Shown here piece by piece: positions 42,567-51,977 of a stretch of DNA of 64,000 nt (positions within the stretch are counted from its first letter, which is position 1; each line of letters opens with the position of its first letter). A program made the position numbers and the translations under genes. This stretch comes from an uncultured Ruminococcus sp. Its GTDB lineage: Bacteria; Bacillota; Clostridia; Oscillospirales; Ruminococcaceae. Below the pieces are notes generated by a model, which was given only the letters and a program-made list of their open reading frames with translations, was not told the origin of the DNA and did not search any database. The stretch is taken from NCBI GenBank assembly GCA_902787825.1, contig CADAHS010000006.1:20233-84232 (forward strand). Direction: 5' to 3'.

Positions 42567-43820
42567 ATGAGCATCGCAATTATAATACTATCGGTTATAG
42601 TTGGAATCGCCTTTTTAATTCTTCTGTACTGGAAACTCACTAACAGAATGTATTTGCTTTGGGGGATTATACGATTCTTTAAACGAAAGATTCTCCAGCC
42701 ACGGATTGATTCTTTGAATGAAATAGGTCATTACCTTAAGCAACAGCAAGATATTCTTAATGATCATAAAAAAGAGGATACTTTCTTTAAGAGAGTCGGG
42801 AAAAGAGCTGATAAGATTAAAGCAAGGGCTTCTAAGATTTATAATTCGAGGAGTATTAAACGAAATTTTGAAAAAGACAAATATAAAATTGAAAGCTATA
42901 TAGACTTTTGTAATAGTAAGCAATTGAAATTAACAAAAGAAGAAAAAAGAATACTCAATTACTTGGATTGTGTAGAAGATTTGGTTTATCCTGAAAAAGC
43001 ATTGGATAAGAGGCTCCAAAGAGTAAGTGATGAATATGATGAGCTTTATAGTTCATTTAATCAGTCAGGTGAAAAGTTATTATCAATAAGGCAGACATCA
43101 GTTGAAACTATAAACAGAGTGACGGAATTAATCAATAGCATTGCCGAGCATCCCAAAGACTTTGATACTGATTTTATAGAAATATCTACGAACAAAGAAT
43201 TATTTAAAAACGCAATTGATTTTGCCACAGAAGAACACAAAAAGTTGAGGAACACTGCTATAGGAGCAGGTGCTGGAGTTGCAGCTGGAGCAGTATTTGC
43301 TGGTGCCGCACCATCTGTCGCAATGTGGGTTGCTACTACTTTTGGAACTGCATCTACAGGAACAGCTATATCAACATTAAGTGGTGCCGCGGCAACTAAT
43401 GCGGCGCTAGCTTGGCTTGGTGGTGGAGCTGTTGCTGCTGGCGGTGGAGGCGTTGCTGCTGGACACGCATTGCTGGCTTTGGCAGGTCCAATCGGACTTG
43501 GAATAGCCGGCATTTCAGGTTTATCTGCACTTCTGCATTTTTGGAGAAAAAAGAAAAAGATTCAAGAGAGTAAAAAGCAAGAGATAGAAAGAATAATTAA
43601 CATCACACATTCGTTGAAAAAGCTGCAATCTGATGTGGAGTTATTACACTCTCAAACAGAGGCTCTCAATGCGCTTGTGAATGAAAAACTATTGGACAAT
43701 AGTAATTTGTTTGCATGTGATTACAACGCGCTGAGTGAGGAACAAAAGATATCATTAGGTACATTAGTAAATGATACAAAGTCGTTGTCAGCTTTGCTTT
43801 GCAGGATTCTCTCAGAATAA
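42567..43820 (+). CDS. Unknown membrane protein with Gly/Ala-zipper region (B)
   Basis: 417 residues. One N-terminal membrane helix (about residues 2-22), a strongly basic stretch, then a coiled-coil-like region (about 85-225). A 90-residue block extremely rich in Ala and Gly (about 231-324, for example GAGAGVAAGAVFAGAAPSVAM) contains two or three hydrophobic segments with GxxxG-type spacing, followed by a basic run and a second coiled coil. This composition fits a protein that inserts into or oligomerises in the membrane. I do not recognise the family. It ends 11 bases before the next gene. Confidence 0.7.
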   Translation: MSIAIIILSVIVGIAFLILLYWKLTNRMYLLWGIIRFFKRKILQPRIDSLNEIGHYLKQQQDILNDHKKEDTFFKRVGKRADKIKARASKIYNSRSIKRNFEKDKYKIESYIDFCNSKQLKLTKEEKRILNYLDCVEDLVYPEKALDKRLQRVSDEYDELYSSFNQSGEKLLSIRQTSVETINRVTELINSIAEHPKDFDTDFIEISTNKELFKNAIDFATEEHKKLRNTAIGAGAGVAAGAVFAGAAPSVAMWVATTFGTASTGTAISTLSGAAATNAALAWLGGGAVAAGGGGVAAGHALLALAGPIGLGIAGISGLSALLHFWRKKKKIQESKKQEIERIINITHSLKKLQSDVELLHSQTEALNALVNEKLLDNSNLFACDYNALSEEQKISLGTLVNDTKSLSALLCRILSE

Positions 43821-43831
43821 GGTGTTCTGTT

Positions 43832-45295
43832 ATGAAAAAAGTAAAAGAAAACAACAGATTTATTGGCAGTAGCCAAGCGGTAGCAGAGGCTTCGTGGATC
43901 AACTATTTGAACCAACAAAGAATCAATAGATATCTTTGCAGTGTTGCTATGCAGGATACCAATCTGGAGGATGCCATAAAATCATTAGAAGATACTATTT
44001 CAACTCTTAATAAGAAAATAATAATAACTAATCGTGGTGGCATTAAAGGACAACATGGTTTTATTGCTGAGGTTGCCGAATGTGGTATTGAAAATGCACG
44101 AAACGAAATTGTGGGCAATAATCCGTCATGTGAATGGATAAATGATAATGGCCCGGCTGATATTTTGCGTGATGGGATACCGATCCAACAAAAATTCGTA
44201 AACTCGGGAAACCATTTATCTCTTCAAGCAATAAAAAAGCACTATGATACATATCCGTTCTTCCTGAATGAAGGTGGTAAGTATCAGATCCCTAAAGATC
44301 ATTACGAAAAGATCAAGTACCTCTTATCTGTCCCAAAAGAACAGGCGAATAAACTATCTACATCTACAGAGGATTTTTCTTTGAGACAGTGGAAAGAAGT
44401 CCATGATTTCTTTGAAAGCGAAAAAATTAAGCTGTCTGATATAGAACCATCGGTTTTATCGTATGATGAGGTGCAAGCCAATCAAATCAATAAGACCATT
44501 GAAAAAGAGAAAAATGCCATAAAAGAAACTGATAGAACTATCAGAGAAAAAGAATACAATAAAAGCAAACCAAAATTAAAAGAAGGACTAAAGGTCGGAG
44601 CAGTTTCAGCAGCAATTGAAGGTGGAACATCGCTTGTTTCAGAAATTGCAAAAAGGATAAAATCTGGTAAATCCATAAGAGACTTCACTGGCGATGATTG
44701 GGCGGATATTGTAAAATCAACCACCAAAGGAACGGTATTAGGAGCAGTTCGTGGTATAAGCATTTATGAATTGACAAATTATACGCCGTCATCAGCTATA
44801 GTTGCAAATTCTTTAGTTGCTGTTTCGTTTGGCATAGCTCAACAGATTTACCTGTTGCACTCTGGAAGAGTATCCAAGCAGGAGTTTGTCAGAAATGCAG
44901 AATTGCTTTGTGTTGAAGCATCAGTGTGCACTATTTCCTCTACTATAGGACAGGCTGTTATCCCTATCCCTGTAATTGGCGCAGTAATAGGGAACACCGT
45001 CGGTTTGATGGTTTATAATGCGGTAAAGGATATTCATATAGAGCAAAGCACCTTGATTCTGCAATACCTAAATGAAATAAGCAAATTGGAGTATAATCTG
45101 AATCAGGAGTTTTCTAATCATATTAGCGAATTGATGAAACTTTACAAAGAGTTCTTCTCTGTTATGGAGAACGCATTTGCAATAGATTATAAAGAAGCTT
45201 TTTCTGGTTCAATAGAGCTTGCACGAATAGTAGGGGTACAGGAGGACAGTATTCTTACTTCTGTTTCTGATATAGATAATTACTTTCTACAATAA
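43832..45295 (+). CDS. Unknown protein with nuclease-like motif and hydrophobic C-terminus (C)
   Basis: 487 residues from the ATG at 43832, with an AAGGTG site. An N-terminal domain contains Glu80 (AEVAE), Asp110 (PADILRDG) and Gln119-x-Lys121 (IQQKF), spaced as in PD-(D/E)xK nucleases. The middle is a charged coiled coil (about 190-245). The C-terminal half has hydrophobic, glycine-rich segments (about 250-275, 295-345 and 365-405) suggesting membrane association, then a helical tail. The nuclease call is inference from motif spacing. It sits 12 bases before hsdR and is probably translated from the same transcript. Confidence 0.7.
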   Translation: MKKVKENNRFIGSSQAVAEASWINYLNQQRINRYLCSVAMQDTNLEDAIKSLEDTISTLNKKIIITNRGGIKGQHGFIAEVAECGIENARNEIVGNNPSCEWINDNGPADILRDGIPIQQKFVNSGNHLSLQAIKKHYDTYPFFLNEGGKYQIPKDHYEKIKYLLSVPKEQANKLSTSTEDFSLRQWKEVHDFFESEKIKLSDIEPSVLSYDEVQANQINKTIEKEKNAIKETDRTIREKEYNKSKPKLKEGLKVGAVSAAIEGGTSLVSEIAKRIKSGKSIRDFTGDDWADIVKSTTKGTVLGAVRGISIYELTNYTPSSAIVANSLVAVSFGIAQQIYLLHSGRVSKQEFVRNAELLCVEASVCTISSTIGQAVIPIPVIGAVIGNTVGLMVYNAVKDIHIEQSTLILQYLNEISKLEYNLNQEFSNHISELMKLYKEFFSVMENAFAIDYKEAFSGSIELARIVGVQEDSILTSVSDIDNYFLQ

Positions 45296-45307
45296 GGAGC
45301 TGATAAT

Positions 45308-48300
45308 ATGTCATACACCGAAGCGAGTTATGAAAACGCTATAATACAGCTTTTTGAAGAAATGGGATATACCCATGTATACGGACCGGAAATTGATCGT
45401 GATTACAAGACTCCGCTGTATATGGACGAGCTTACGGCGGCACTTTATCGGCTAAATCCCGCGCTCCCCGATGATGCGATTAGCGATGCACTATTTAAGC
45501 TCCAGAACTTTGAAAACGGCGAGCTTGTGCAGAAGAACGCTGTATTCATGGATTATCTCCAGAATGGCATTGAGGTTAGATATACCGAGAAAGGCGAGGA
45601 GCGTTCTGCGCTTTGCTATCTTGTGGACTATGCAAACACGGACAACAATTCTTTTATTGTTGCGAATCAGTGGACTTTCGTTGAGAACGACGAGAAGCGC
45701 CCTGATGTTTTGCTGTTCATCAATGGTCTGCCCGTAGTCCTTATGGAACTGAAATCTCCGTCTCGTGAGGAAACTGACGCTTCGGAAGCATATACTCAGA
45801 TCAGAAACTATATGCACGCTATTCCGTCCATGTTTATTTACAATGCGATATGTGTTATGAGCGATTTGTCTGAAAGCCGTGCTGGCACTATAACTTCAGG
45901 CGAAGATCGCTATATGGAATGGAAAACCAAGGACGGCAGTTATGAGAACACGCAGTATGCGCAGTTTGATACTTTCTTTGAGGGTATCTTCACCAAAGAC
46001 CGTCTGCTTGACATACTGAAAAACTTTATTCTGTTTTCAAATGAAGGCTTGACAAGCTATAAGATACTTGCGGGCTACCACCAGTATTTTGCTGTCCGCA
46101 AGGCTATAGAGTCAACCAAGAAAGCAACTGTAACCGATGGTAAGGGCGGTGTGTTCTGGCACACCCAGGGCAGCGGTAAGTCGCTGTCAATGGTGTTCTA
46201 TGCCCACTTGCTGCAGTTTGAACTTGAAAGCCCAACTATCGTTGTTATAACTGATAGAAATGATCTTGATGATCAGTTGTATTCGCAGTTCGCAAAGTGT
46301 AAGGATTTCCTTAGGCAAGAGCCTGTCCATGCAGAGAGTCGTGAACATCTGAAAACGCTTCTTGACGGAAGAAAAGCAAACGGCATCATCTTCACAACGA
46401 TGCAGAAGTTTGAAGAATCAGGCGAAGCTCTTTCGCAGCGCCGAAACATTATTGTTATGGCTGATGAAGCTCACAGAGGTCAATATGGTCTTGCTGAAAA
46501 GATAAAGATGACGAAAAATGAGGACGGTGAGCTTGTTGCCAAGAGGGTAGTGGGTACTGCCCGTATTATTCGCGATACGCTCCCAAACGCTACATATATC
46601 GGATTTACAGGAACACCTATATCAATGGAAGACAGAAACACCCGAGAGGTGTTCGGAGATTACATTGATATCTATGATATGACACAGGCTGTTGAGGACG
46701 GTGCAACTCGTCCTGTTTACTATGAGAGCCGTGTTATGAAGCTGAAACTTGATGACGCAACTCTGCGCCTTATTGATACTGAGTATGATATCATGTCGCA
46801 GAACGCTGATGCTGATGTGATAGAGCGCAGTAAGCGTGAACTTGGACAGATGGAAGCTATCCTTGGTCACGACGATACTATCAAATCTCTTGTAGATGAT
46901 ATCCTCGATCATTACGAAAACTATCGAGAGAACCTGCTCACAGGCAAAGCGATGATAGTTGCATATTCGAGAGCGATTGCTATGAAGATTTACAAGCGCA
47001 TACTTGAAGTGCGCCCTGGCTGGACTGATAAGATCGGTGTTGTTATGACATCGTCTAATAAGGATCCTGAAGAGTGGCACAGTATAATCGGAAATAAGCG
47101 TCATAAAGAGGACCTCGCAAGGATATTCAAAGATAATGACAGCCCGATGAAAATAGCTATCGTTGTTGATATGTGGCTGACCGGTTTTGATGTTCCATCG
47201 CTTGCAACAATGTATGTGTACAAGCCTATGATGGGCTACAATCTGATGCAGGCTATTGCCCGGGTTAACCGTGTGTTCAGAGATAAAGAGGGCGGTCTTG
47301 TTGTCGATTATGTAGGTATAGCAAGTGCCTTGAAACAGGCGATGAATGACTATACTGTTCGTGATCGCAAGAATTATGGAAACACTGATATAGCAAGTGT
47401 TGCTTATCCTAAGTTTAAAGAGAAGCTTTCAGTTTGCAGAGACCTCTTACATGGATATGATTATTCTAATTTCTTCGGTAGCAACGAACTTACAGCTGGC
47501 AGAACTATCACAGGTGCTGTAAACTTCCTTATGGATAGGCAAAGGACAGCTGACAGGGAAAGCTACACCAAAGAAGCACTGCTGTTAAAACAGTCATTGT
47601 CACTGTGTTCGTCTATCGCAACAGTTGAAGATCGAGACGAGGCAGCGTTCTTTGAGGCTGTTCGTGTATTGCTTATGCGTATTCTGAATCAAGGCGGCGG
47701 CAAAAAGCTTTCATTGCCTGAGATAAACGCAAAGATAAATGAACTCTTGAAACAGAGCATTAAGAGTGACGGCGTAATTAATCTTTTCTCAGATAAGGAA
47801 CAGGATTTTTCTTTGTTCGATCCAAAATTCTTGGAAGAGGTTTCACGAATGAAAGAAAAGAACCTCGCAGTTGAGCTTCTTAAGCGACTGATCGCTGAAC
47901 AGGTGCATATTTATAAGCGGACGAATCTTGTTAAGTCGGAAAAGTTCAGCGAGATAATGCAGAACGCTATGAATAGGTATCTCAACGGTATGCTCACTAA
48001 TGAAGAAGTAATACAAGAGATGCTCAATCTTGCAAGGCAGATAAGAGAAGCTAAGCAAGCAGGCGAAGATCTTGGTTTGACGGCGGATGAGCTTGCATTC
48101 TATGATGCGCTAACAAAGCCACAGGCTATTAAGGACTTTTATGAGAATGAAGAGCTTATAGCCATAACCAAAGAACTTGCCGACAAACTGCGTAAGAATC
48201 GTACTATCGATTGGCAGAAACGAGACAGCGCACGAGCAAAAATGCGAATGATGATACGCAAGTTGTTGAAGGATCACCGCTATCCGCCTGAAGGAATGGA

Positions 48301-48370
48301 CGATGCTGTTACGACCGTTATGCTGCAGTGTGAACTGTGGGCAGATAATGATGGTGTGACAATAGAGTAA
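45308..48370 (+). CDS. hsdR: Type I restriction enzyme R subunit
   Basis: 1020 residues. The N-terminal nuclease domain has the PD-ExK residues in RPDVLLFINGLPVVLMELKSP near residues 130-150. Helicase motifs follow: Walker A TQGSGKS near 286-292, DEAH in MADEAHRGQYG near 385, and a GFTGTP motif III near 430. Motifs V and VI lie further along (LTGFDVPSL, QAIARVNRVF). It translocates DNA with ATP and cuts far from unmethylated target sites. It is the expected end of the hsd operon. Confidence 0.96.
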   Translation: MSYTEASYENAIIQLFEEMGYTHVYGPEIDRDYKTPLYMDELTAALYRLNPALPDDAISDALFKLQNFENGELVQKNAVFMDYLQNGIEVRYTEKGEERSALCYLVDYANTDNNSFIVANQWTFVENDEKRPDVLLFINGLPVVLMELKSPSREETDASEAYTQIRNYMHAIPSMFIYNAICVMSDLSESRAGTITSGEDRYMEWKTKDGSYENTQYAQFDTFFEGIFTKDRLLDILKNFILFSNEGLTSYKILAGYHQYFAVRKAIESTKKATVTDGKGGVFWHTQGSGKSLSMVFYAHLLQFELESPTIVVITDRNDLDDQLYSQFAKCKDFLRQEPVHAESREHLKTLLDGRKANGIIFTTMQKFEESGEALSQRRNIIVMADEAHRGQYGLAEKIKMTKNEDGELVAKRVVGTARIIRDTLPNATYIGFTGTPISMEDRNTREVFGDYIDIYDMTQAVEDGATRPVYYESRVMKLKLDDATLRLIDTEYDIMSQNADADVIERSKRELGQMEAILGHDDTIKSLVDDILDHYENYRENLLTGKAMIVAYSRAIAMKIYKRILEVRPGWTDKIGVVMTSSNKDPEEWHSIIGNKRHKEDLARIFKDNDSPMKIAIVVDMWLTGFDVPSLATMYVYKPMMGYNLMQAIARVNRVFRDKEGGLVVDYVGIASALKQAMNDYTVRDRKNYGNTDIASVAYPKFKEKLSVCRDLLHGYDYSNFFGSNELTAGRTITGAVNFLMDRQRTADRESYTKEALLLKQSLSLCSSIATVEDRDEAAFFEAVRVLLMRILNQGGGKKLSLPEINAKINELLKQSIKSDGVINLFSDKEQDFSLFDPKFLEEVSRMKEKNLAVELLKRLIAEQVHIYKRTNLVKSEKFSEIMQNAMNRYLNGMLTNEEVIQEMLNLARQIREAKQAGEDLGLTADELAFYDALTKPQAIKDFYENEELIAITKELADKLRKNRTIDWQKRDSARAKMRMMIRKLLKDHRYPPEGMDDAVTTVMLQCELWADNDGVTIE

Positions 48371-48418
48371 ACCATATGAACGGTGTCGCATATACTATGA
48401 GCTAAGGAGAAAAGCTTT

Positions 48419-50767
48419 ATGAATAACAAAATTGAAAAGACTGACACTATAGCTAAAATACTATCAGGACGCAGTTTTACGGTAGATGTATTTCAACGTG
48501 AATATCGCTGGGGTAAAAAACAAGTCGAACAAATGATAGATGACTTGAATAACTGTTTTGATAACTATTATGACCCGGTTAATCATGATACACCTGAGGA
48601 GGTAGCTGAATATGGATACTATTTTCTTGGACATATTCTTTGTGTAACTGGACCTTCATATAGGATAGTTGATGGTCAACAGCGCCTTACAACACTTACA
48701 CTCTTGCTTATTTATCTTAACAATCTCCAGAAAGAGAATTTAAAACCTGGAGATACGTTGATACAGTTTGATGATATGATATATCATGATCACTTTGGCA
48801 AAAAGCTTTTCAACATTAATGTTGAAGAGCGAGAAGCTTGTTTTCAGGCATTATATAGAAATGACTTGAACTATAAGCCGGCAAATGAGAGTGAAGAAAC
48901 GATGCTTCATCGTTACTTGAATATCGTTGAATTGTTCCCTGATGAGCTCAAAGGCGAGGCGTTGCCATACTTCATTTACTGGCTTAAAGACAAAGTTTTG
49001 ATGTTAGAAATCGATACGCCCAATGACGAAGATGCATACACAATATTTGTTACAATGAATGATCGTGGATTGAGTCTTAACAGTGCTGAGATGATGAAAG
49101 GTTTTATAACACAAAAAGTTCCTGCCGGGGATCAAGTTTCAGTAAATCATAAGTGGCAGAATAATATAAGCAGAATCAAAAGTTCTTTTGATCAGGACAC
49201 AAGCGGAATCGTCAATACTGAAGATGTCGAGTTTATTTCTGTTTGGTTACGTGCAAAGTATGCAGATACCTTACGTGAAGGCAAGCGTGGAGCAAAGGAT
49301 GAGGATTTTGAACTTCTTGGAGAAAAATTCCATACTTGGGTTCGCGATAACGCTACCACTAAGTTGAGCCTTCATAAGCCACATGATTATAAAGAATTTG
49401 TTATTACGGAAATGACGAGAGCAACGGATCTTTATCTTCGCATAAAAGAATATGGGGAGAAACTAACTGCAGGATATGAAGCTGTGTTTTATAATGCTAA
49501 TCGTGATTTGAATTATCAAACTATGCTCATAATAGCAGCTGTCGCAAATGATGATTCAGATGAAATAATAACTAAGAAAATACAAATGGTATCGTTGTTT
49601 GTTGACATTTTTGCTTCAATCCGTATTTTTAATTTCAAGAAAGTAAACTGGAATACAAATAAGTATCTTCTTTTCCATTTGATGAAGGAAATACGTAATA
49701 AGGATTGTAAAACCATAGGGAAAGTTTTAGTTAGGGCTTTACGTCGTATGGATATAAGTATCGACGGAATTACTAGGTTCAGCTTAAATCAATTTTCTGG
49801 TAGATATATGCTTCACATTCTTGCACGTTTTACATCTTTTATAAATGTACGCATGGGGAATCCCTCGGAATTTGATACTTATGTGGACCGTAAGATGAAA
49901 GGTAATACATATGATATCGAACATATATTACCTAATGATTTCGATAGCTACAGCGGTGAGTTCGAAGATGCAGATGATTTCCAGGAGAGTCGTCAAATGC
50001 TGGGCAATTTAATCATTCTGACAAGAGATAAAAATCGGAGTTATCAGGATATGAATTACACCCAAAAAGTAGGAAAATATATCGGGGATAATGTTTTGGC
50101 TAAGGCGTTGAATCCAATTTCGTATAAGAATAATCCGAAGTTTACAGATCTAGCCGAAGAATATGGCTTTTCAGCTATTCAGACTTTTAACAAAGCAAGT
50201 ATTGCTGACAGAGCAAAAATATATCTTCAGCTGGCTAGTGACATCTGGAATCCAGATACAATAAAAGAACTTGCTGGAGGTTGGAATGACGAGGAAGAAA
50301 AGGATTTTTTCAAAAATGATAAGTCATCTGAATTTACAGTTGAGTATTTTGACAGAAGTTGGCCAGATGCTTTGAAGTATGGTTTTCTTTCTGCCAATAT
50401 TGGAGGTACGGGAAAGTATTTGAAGAATATTCAAGAAGGAGATATCGTATATTGTCATATCGCTGGATGCGGTTTTGTTGGGATTGGAGAATGCAAAGCT
50501 GTAGCTGTAGAAATGAAAGACTTTAATGTGTTGCTTGATGGCGAAGAACAACCCATAATGAATGTTCCTTGGGTGAATACTGATGCCAAAGAGAACATTG
50601 ATGAAAGAAAAGAAATCTTTATTCGTGTTGAGTGGAAGAGTTATGTTAAAGATAAAAACGACGGCTACTGGGAGAAAGGTTTGACAACAGTTCCTATGGT
50701 TGCATATAAACTTTCAGATCAAAGTACGCATAAGAAAGTTAGAGAGTATTTTAAATATACAGACTAA
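48419..50767 (+). CDS. DUF262/DUF1524 (GmrSD-like) protein with C-terminal EVE/PUA-like domain
   Basis: 782 residues with an AAGGAG site. The N-terminal DUF262 (ParB-like nucleotidase) has VFQREYRWGKKQ near 21 and DGQQRLTTLTL near 84. The DUF1524 HNH-type nuclease has IEHILPNDF near 499 with GNLIILTRDKN further on. After about residue 635 a separate domain (VEYFDRSWPDALKYGFLSAN, GDIVYCHIAGCGFVGIGECKA) looks like an EVE/PUA-type modified-base reader. Related GmrSD enzymes cut DNA with glucosylated hydroxymethylcytosine, so it is probably a modification-dependent restriction enzyme. It lies directly after hsdR. Confidence 0.82.
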   Translation: MNNKIEKTDTIAKILSGRSFTVDVFQREYRWGKKQVEQMIDDLNNCFDNYYDPVNHDTPEEVAEYGYYFLGHILCVTGPSYRIVDGQQRLTTLTLLLIYLNNLQKENLKPGDTLIQFDDMIYHDHFGKKLFNINVEEREACFQALYRNDLNYKPANESEETMLHRYLNIVELFPDELKGEALPYFIYWLKDKVLMLEIDTPNDEDAYTIFVTMNDRGLSLNSAEMMKGFITQKVPAGDQVSVNHKWQNNISRIKSSFDQDTSGIVNTEDVEFISVWLRAKYADTLREGKRGAKDEDFELLGEKFHTWVRDNATTKLSLHKPHDYKEFVITEMTRATDLYLRIKEYGEKLTAGYEAVFYNANRDLNYQTMLIIAAVANDDSDEIITKKIQMVSLFVDIFASIRIFNFKKVNWNTNKYLLFHLMKEIRNKDCKTIGKVLVRALRRMDISIDGITRFSLNQFSGRYMLHILARFTSFINVRMGNPSEFDTYVDRKMKGNTYDIEHILPNDFDSYSGEFEDADDFQESRQMLGNLIILTRDKNRSYQDMNYTQKVGKYIGDNVLAKALNPISYKNNPKFTDLAEEYGFSAIQTFNKASIADRAKIYLQLASDIWNPDTIKELAGGWNDEEEKDFFKNDKSSEFTVEYFDRSWPDALKYGFLSANIGGTGKYLKNIQEGDIVYCHIAGCGFVGIGECKAVAVEMKDFNVLLDGEEQPIMNVPWVNTDAKENIDERKEIFIRVEWKSYVKDKNDGYWEKGLTTVPMVAYKLSDQSTHKKVREYFKYTD

Positions 50768-50797
50768 GCGTTATATCTTAACGATAAGGAGGCTTAA

Positions 50798-51934
50798 ATG
50801 AAATACAGCGAGACTGGTTTCCGCAGCTTGTATAAAAGATTTGCTGTCTTTGAGCTGAATGAGAATATACTGAAGTGCCTTGAAGTATTCCCTAGAAAAG
50901 ACGAGGCGAACTGCGTTATCGTTTATGGGTATATCGACCACGAGGCTGGAATGACGCTGGAATTGCTTTGCGCGGGCAAGCAGAATGGCAAAGAACTTGA
51001 GATGTTTGACGGTGATGACGAACGCAGAGCTGTCGCACGAATCGAAGGCGTTAAAGACCTTGAGTTTACTGTTCTCGGTGACGATGAGTGGCTAATGCAA
51101 AAGCACAGCAAGAAAATCGAAATGCTCAGCGGTTACAGCGTGAACGAGGAAATCGAGACCAGCCGCAGTTTTACATTCCTTGACGGCTGTCGTCACGAAT
51201 TCTTCCCCGATGATATAATGGTCGTAATTCTCAAAGACGATTTTGAACCCGAAGGATGCTGGGTCAATATTTTCGGGCTTGGTGAGCGTTGTTTCATCGG
51301 AAGACTGCTTAGCGAACCGAATCAGGATTTTGGTTGCCACATAGGCGATGAAATCAAATTCTATGCACAGAAACAGGACGATGATTCTGTAATGTGCTTT
51401 TCAGACGGAACACCGCTAAATAGGTATTCTGCCGAAGACCTTGAAGATGGTCAGATGCTCGGGGACGCAGTTGCTAAATTCAAAGAAGAGCAGAATGAGA
51501 TCAATCTTTACAGGCTGCTCAATCTGCTTTGCGATAGCTATGTCTGGGTGCCGTGCACCGCAGTAATGGACAAGCAGGACGAAGAAAAAATACAGAAGAT
51601 GATCGAAGACGCAAACGGCGATACCGATTCAATAATCGGGCAAACTTTCACGACCTCGGAAAGCGTAAGACTGATTCCCGATATCCTGCAAAACGGCGAC
51701 GAGTTTTTCTTCCCGATATTTTCAAGTGCCGAGGAAATGGGGGAGTACGGCGAGCATTTTTCAAAGGTGCAGAAGCATATGCTTGAAGCAATGACACTCG
51801 CCCAGAACAACGAGAAAAACATTTCAGGCATGGTGCTCGACGCTTTCAGCGGTCAGTTTGTAATAAATACTGATTTGATGAAGCTGATCTGGGAAATGCA
51901 ATCAAAAGTTGAAACGAATGATTCTGATAAATAG
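50798..51934 (+). CDS. SseB-like protein with DUF2314-like middle
   Basis: 378 residues with an AAGGAGG site. A central stretch (VVILKDDFEPEGCWVNIFGLGERCFIGRL... HIGDEIKFY) looks like DUF2314. The C-terminal third (LCDSYVWVPCTAVMD..., VRLIPDILQNGDEFFFPIFSS, VLDAFSGQFVINTDLM) resembles SseB, a domain found in immunity and secretion-associated proteins. No catalytic motif is apparent. Its job is not known; it lies after the DUF262 gene and may be an accessory or unrelated passenger of the island. Confidence 0.65.
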   Translation: MKYSETGFRSLYKRFAVFELNENILKCLEVFPRKDEANCVIVYGYIDHEAGMTLELLCAGKQNGKELEMFDGDDERRAVARIEGVKDLEFTVLGDDEWLMQKHSKKIEMLSGYSVNEEIETSRSFTFLDGCRHEFFPDDIMVVILKDDFEPEGCWVNIFGLGERCFIGRLLSEPNQDFGCHIGDEIKFYAQKQDDDSVMCFSDGTPLNRYSAEDLEDGQMLGDAVAKFKEEQNEINLYRLLNLLCDSYVWVPCTAVMDKQDEEKIQKMIEDANGDTDSIIGQTFTTSESVRLIPDILQNGDEFFFPIFSSAEEMGEYGEHFSKVQKHMLEAMTLAQNNEKNISGMVLDAFSGQFVINTDLMKLIWEMQSKVETNDSDK

Positions 51935-51977
51935 TTTGCAAGTCTGCGTCAACCACCATTCACAATCGGAGGATACT

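Noticed and set aside
43061-43513. 150-codon frame opposite the Gly/Ala-rich membrane protein gene
   Set aside because: Complement of Ala/Gly codons gives Ala/Pro-rich frames; no start signal.
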